Origin: Sphaerotilus natans
GTDB lineage: Bacteria > Pseudomonadota > Gammaproteobacteria > Burkholderiales > Burkholderiaceae_C
Direction of reading: 5' to 3'
NCBI RefSeq assembly: GCF_900156335.1
Contig: NZ_FTMZ01000008.1
Location: 62,001-126,000 of the forward strand
Length of the DNA stretch: 64,000 nt
Shown: piece after piece, positions 61,138 through 64,000 of the stretch
Layout: every line of letters starts with the position of its first letter
Numbering within the stretch: the stretch's first letter is position 1
The notes under the pieces: generated by a model
What the model saw: only the letters and a program-made list of their open reading frames with translations
Database searches by the model: none
Told to the model about the DNA's origin: nothing
Made by a program: the position numbers and the translations under genes

Positions 61138-61563
61138 CTGGGGGGTCTCCTTGCCTGAGTTGCGTGGGCTTCCGATCGGGTGATCGAAAAGTGGGCGCAG
61201 TCTAGCGAGCACGCCAGCTGCTGTGAATCGGGTGCCCCCGATTCCGTCGTGTCCTGATTTTTCAGATGTGGCCGGAACCGGTCCGGCCTTCGGGCTCACG
61301 CGACGAGCCTGCGAATAGCCCGATTCTTCGACGGCCGACAAGCCCGAGCATAGCGAGGATTGCCGTCAATTCTGTCGACAATTCACATCATCGCCTTGAA
61401 TCTCGGCTGTGAAGCCCGATGAAAGGCGGGGCTTGTCCGTCAGATCGCAACACGAATGCAGGCTGCAGCAGCTTGATTCATGTCACAAATGAAAGAACAG
61501 GGCACGCCAGCGCCATGATTCTTTCACAGGTGCGGACCCCGATTCGCGTGGAACCCAATGGTA
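61138..61563. other. 426-nt intergenic region upstream of the RlpA-like gene
   Basis: No ORF or RNA gene is recognisable. It should contain the promoter of the RlpA-like gene and the 3' end of the ribE-DUF1415 transcript. The only structure I see is the inverted repeat at 61490-61526, listed separately, and a short AAGCCC/GGGCTT pair near 61411-61433. Confidence 0.5.
61490..61526 (-). terminator. Inverted repeat TGAAAGAA / TTCTTTCA, possible terminator of ribE-DUF1415
   Basis: Eight-nucleotide perfect arms at 61490-61497 and 61519-61526, with a smaller GGC/GCC pairing inside the 21-nt loop. On the minus strand the second arm is T-rich and is followed by TTTG, as in a weak intrinsic terminator about 40 nt after the DUF1415 stop. 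It may instead be a protein-binding site. Confidence 0.35.
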
Positions 61564-62127
61564 TCAGGCGGTGAACAGCTTCTTCCAGCCGGCGTGGCCG
61601 AGCCGCTGCAGCGTCTCGATGTTGCGCTCGTAGATGTCGGCGGCGTCGGGGAAGGCCTCGACCGCCGCGTCGATGCTGGCCTCGCGGATCAGGTGCAGCG
61701 TCGGCCAGGGCGAGCGGTTGCTGAAGTTCTCGATGTCGTCGGCGTGCGTCTCGTCGAACTGGTAGTCGGGGTGGAAGCTGGCGACCTGCAGGATGCCGTC
61801 GAGCTGCAGCTCCTCCACCACCGCGTCGGCGACCTCGAGGAAGTCGTTGAAGTCCATGAAGTCGGTGAGGGCCTGCGGATGGATCAGCAGCGTCGTCTCG
61901 ATCTTCTCGGGCGCAGCCTCGGCCAGCAGTTCCAGCTCGCTCACCAGCTCCTGCAGCAGGCCCTCGGCGTCGGTGGCGTGGCTGACGTGGTAGCGGATCT
62001 GCTGCTTGACATGCACCGCCTTGGCGAAGGGGCACAGGTTCAGGCCGATGACGGCCTTCTCCAGCCACTCGACGGTGTCGGCGACGGCCTGCGCGTCGGT
62101 CGGGACGGTCTTCGGGGCGGTGTTCAT
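61564..62127 (-). CDS. DUF1415 family protein
   Basis: A 187-residue conserved hypothetical protein of the DUF1415 family, recognised from VEWLEKAVIGLNLCPFAKAV (~18-37), the FMDFNDFLEVAD segment and PDYQFDETHADDIENFSNRSPWP (~125-150). It is soluble, with no signal peptide. The conserved Cys in NLCPFAK and several acidic clusters could bind a metal, but its function is unknown. Its ATG overlaps the riboflavin synthase stop (ATGA at 62124-62127), so the two are co-translated. Confidence 0.88.
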   Translation of the reverse strand: MNTAPKTVPTDAQAVADTVEWLEKAVIGLNLCPFAKAVHVKQQIRYHVSHATDAEGLLQELVSELELLAEAAPEKIETTLLIHPQALTDFMDFNDFLEVADAVVEELQLDGILQVASFHPDYQFDETHADDIENFSNRSPWPTLHLIREASIDAAVEAFPDAADIYERNIETLQRLGHAGWKKLFTA

Positions 62128-62801
62128 GCGTCGATCTCCATGCCGCGTTCGCGCAGCAGCGCCTTCAGCGCCGGCAGCATGCTGCCCAGCCGCTCGTCGA
62201 CCGCCGCGCGCACGGTGTCGACCATCACCTGGGTCTGGCGCTCGATCTCGATGTTGAGCGCGTCGCCGGGGCGCTTGTCGCCGAAGGTGGTCTGGCGCAG
62301 CGTCTCCGGGATCAGCCAGACCTCGAAGCAGCCGGCCTCGCGGTCGACCTCGGCGATGGTCAGGCTGGCGCCGTTGATGGCGATGTAGCCCTTCGAGAAG
62401 ATGTAGCGCATCCACTGCGGCGGCACCTGGATGCGCAGCACATGGTTGTTCTCGGGGTGGCGCACCTCGACCAGCGTGGCCTGGAAGTCGACGTGGCCGG
62501 AGAGCGGGTGGCCGCCGATCTCGACGCCGTCGCGCGCGGCGCGCTCGACGTTGATGCGGCTGCCGACCTGCAGCGTGCCCAGCGTGGTGAGCGCCAGGCT
62601 CTGCTGCATCACGTCGAAGTCGGCGCGGTCGCCGTCATGGTGCTGGACGACGGTCAGGCAGGTGCCGTCGCAGGCGACGCTGGCGCCGATCTCCTGGCCG
62701 GCGAGAAAGCCGGGCGGGAACTGCAGCGTGAAGCTGCGCAGGCCAGGGCGGTCGGAGAGAGCCGCCACGGTGGCGACGGCCTGGACGATGCCGGTGAACA
62801 T
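62124..62801 (-). CDS. ribE: Riboflavin synthase alpha chain
   Basis: A 225-residue enzyme that dismutates two lumazines to riboflavin. It has the invariant start MFTGIVQAVATV and two homologous lumazine-binding halves (~1-97 and ~98-200), with GASVACDGTCLTVV in the first and GYIAINGASLTIAEVD in the second, plus SGHVDFQATL. It is slightly longer than the usual ~200-215 residues because of a C-terminal helix. The DUF1415 gene is coupled downstream. Confidence 0.96.
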   Translation of the reverse strand: MFTGIVQAVATVAALSDRPGLRSFTLQFPPGFLAGQEIGASVACDGTCLTVVQHHDGDRADFDVMQQSLALTTLGTLQVGSRINVERAARDGVEIGGHPLSGHVDFQATLVEVRHPENNHVLRIQVPPQWMRYIFSKGYIAINGASLTIAEVDREAGCFEVWLIPETLRQTTFGDKRPGDALNIEIERQTQVMVDTVRAAVDERLGSMLPALKALLRERGMEIDA

Positions 62802-62829
62802 GATGGGATTCGACCTCTGGAAACGAACA

Positions 62830-62860
62830 ACGGTGCCGAGCCTATCAGCCTCGGCACCGT
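62830..62860 (-). terminator. Intrinsic terminator after the carbonic anhydrase gene
   Basis: A perfect 11-nt stem (62830-62840 with 62850-62860, ACGGTGCCGAG arms) and a 9-nt loop, 11 nt after the carbonic anhydrase stop. On the minus strand it is followed by TGTTCGTTT, a modest T-tract. It separates this gene from ribE, whose ATG lies 28 nt further on. Confidence 0.8.
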
Positions 62861-62871
62861 CGCGTGTCCGC

Positions 62872-63984
62872 TCAGTTCGATTCCTTGATCATGCGGCCGC
62901 TGGCCTGCTGGATCGGGCGGGCGTTCATCGGGTAGAGCTTGGCGAACACCGCCAGCTGTTCGGCCGACAGCTGTGCGGGCTGCTTGAGCACCAGCCACAG
63001 CACGCCCTCGCTGCAGGGCGGCGTGGTCAGCGAGCCCATGTAGGTGTAGTAGCGGCGGTCCTCCGGCAGCATCAGGTTCATGTCGATCGGCACCGGCGAC
63101 ATCGTCTCTTCCTTCTTCTCCAGCGGCAGGCTGTTCCAGACCAGCTGGACCATCGGATGCTGCTTGCCCTGGTCCATCAGCACGGCGACCACCGCCAGGC
63201 GGCCTTCCGGATCCTTGTGCACCAGGTGGGCGACCATCTCGAACTGGCGGCCGTTGATGCGCTCCTCCGACGGGCGGTGGAAGTGGAACTGCACCAGCTC
63301 GTAGCGTCGGCCGGCGACCTCGATCGAGTTGCCGCCGCCCAGGTTGGCCTGCACGGTGTGGCCGTTGTCGATCACGTTGAAGCCGGTGGGCCGGTAGTCG
63401 AAGCGGATCGGCTCGAGATCGACCTTGACGCCACCGCGGATGTCGATCGGGCTCTGGCGCTTGCCGCTGCCGCACAGCGAGAACTCGGACTGCAGCTTGC
63501 CCCACTCGGCCGGACCGCCGTCGCCGCCATAGGACCAGTGCGGTGCGGCGTGGCCGCTGCCGTGGCCTGCGGCGGCATGGGCGGCCACCGCGACGGCGCC
63601 AGCGCCGACCGCCGCCGCTTTGTGCACATGCGCCGGCTTGCGCGCGGCAGGCTTGTGCTCGGCCTGGGCGGCACGGACCGCGGCGATGCGGGCCTCCAGC
63701 CGCTGGCGCAGCTCCTCGTCGCTGACACGCGCCGGTGCGGCGGGTGCGGTGGGTGCGGTGGGTGCGGTGGGTGCGGCTGCCGGGGCTTCCTTGGCGGGTG
63801 CAGTCTCAGGCTTGGCCGCTTCCTTCTGGGCGGCGGCCTGCGCAGCCGCCTTGGCCGCTGCCTTGGCGGGCGAGACCGGTGCGGGCGCGGATGCCGCTTC
63901 ACCGGCCTGAGCGGTGCCACTGATCAGCAAGGCGCCCAGCAGCACAGGCAGCAGGCGCGGCAGGACAGGATTCGATCGGGTCAT
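62872..63984 (-). CDS. Periplasmic alpha-carbonic anhydrase with long low-complexity N-terminal region
   Basis: A 370-residue protein. A Sec signal peptide covers ~1-27 (LLPVLLGALLISGTAQA). An Ala/Lys/Pro-rich stretch (~30-86), a charged helix (~88-112) and a His/Ala-rich segment (~113-149) precede the catalytic domain (~149-365). Zinc ligands: His234 and His236 (QFHFHRPSEE) and His253 (VAHLVHKD); SLTTPPCSEGVLW is also conserved. It converts CO2 and bicarbonate in the periplasm. The N-terminal ~120 residues before the catalytic domain are unusual; they may tether the enzyme to the wall or store metal. CGGAGA precedes ATG 63984. The gene is followed by a strong hairpin terminator. Confidence 0.94.
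   Translation of the reverse strand: MTRSNPVLPRLLPVLLGALLISGTAQAGEAASAPAPVSPAKAAAKAAAQAAAQKEAAKPETAPAKEAPAAAPTAPTAPTAPAAPARVSDEELRQRLEARIAAVRAAQAEHKPAARKPAHVHKAAAVGAGAVAVAAHAAAGHGSGHAAPHWSYGGDGGPAEWGKLQSEFSLCGSGKRQSPIDIRGGVKVDLEPIRFDYRPTGFNVIDNGHTVQANLGGGNSIEVAGRRYELVQFHFHRPSEERINGRQFEMVAHLVHKDPEGRLAVVAVLMDQGKQHPMVQLVWNSLPLEKKEETMSPVPIDMNLMLPEDRRYYTYMGSLTTPPCSEGVLWLVLKQPAQLSAEQLAVFAKLYPMNARPIQQASGRMIKESN
63740..63777. repeat. 9-nt tandem repeat within the carbonic anhydrase gene
   Basis: About four copies of a unit like GTGCGGTGG, read on the minus strand as repeated Thr-Ala-Pro (residues ~70-84). It makes a flexible Pro/Ala linker and is a likely site of length variation. Confidence 0.7.
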
Positions 63985-64000
63985 GATGTGTTCTCCGGCC

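Overview
The window is about 70% G+C, with dense, often overlapping genes. Gene content (a complete liu leucine-catabolism operon, ribE next to a DUF1415 gene, EgtB/EgtD, OmpR-type two-component genes) fits a betaproteobacterium of the order Burkholderiales, plausibly in the Sphaerotilus/Leptothrix/Rubrivivax area. The taxonomic placement is inference; no rRNA or other phylogenetic marker is present.

Region 1 (1-34.3 kb, minus strand) is a modular cis-AT polyketide synthase / nonribosomal peptide synthetase assembly line, transcribed right to left. In order: PKS 'A' (ACP-like, KS-AT-KR-ACP, KS-AT-DH-cMT-KR-ACP), PKS 'B' (KS-AT-cMT-KR-ACP), NRPS 'C' (TubC-type docking, C-A-PCP, C-A-PCP), hybrid 'D' (KS-AT-KR-ACP-C-A-PCP) and NRPS 'E' (TubC-type docking, C-A...), which is cut by the left edge. 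The visible part therefore makes an acyl chain of three ketide units, two amino acids, one more ketide unit, one amino acid, and at least one further amino acid. No epimerisation, enoylreductase or terminal thioesterase domain is in view.

Region 2 (34.4-42.9 kb, minus strand) lies immediately upstream in the same direction. It holds two cyclic-peptide-type ABC half-transporters, an SPFH/band-7 membrane protein, a large periplasmic-binding-protein-like protein, a tiny two-helix membrane protein, a DUF697 protein and a lipoprotein. Several junctions overlap (ATGA), so this envelope/export set probably shares an operon with the assembly line.

Region 3 (42.9-47.5 kb) is the control and maturation block: an AT-rich divergent promoter region, a 7-TM histidine kinase (plus) converging on an OmpR-type response regulator (minus), a type II thioesterase and a Sfp-type phosphopantetheinyl transferase (both minus), and a second AT-rich divergent promoter region. 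Both AT-rich regions carry the same 11-mer TGATGAATTCA.

Region 4 (47.5-52.0 kb, plus) is an ergothioneine-type operon: a 47-codon ORF, egtB, egtD, a membrane fatty-acid-hydroxylase-family gene, and a cystathionine-lyase homologue that has lost the PLP-binding lysine.

Region 5 (52.1-60.5 kb, plus) is a standard leucine/isovalerate catabolic operon: acyl-CoA synthetase, liuA, liuB, liuC, liuD, liuE. Region 6 (60.5-64 kb, minus) is housekeeping: RlpA-like protein, DUF1415 protein, riboflavin synthase, and a periplasmic alpha-carbonic anhydrase with a clear intrinsic terminator.

Overall, 1-52 kb looks like one biosynthetic locus with its own carrier-protein activation, editing thioesterase, export and regulation, followed by core-genome genes. 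The product is not identifiable by eye, and domain coordinates were read by eye.
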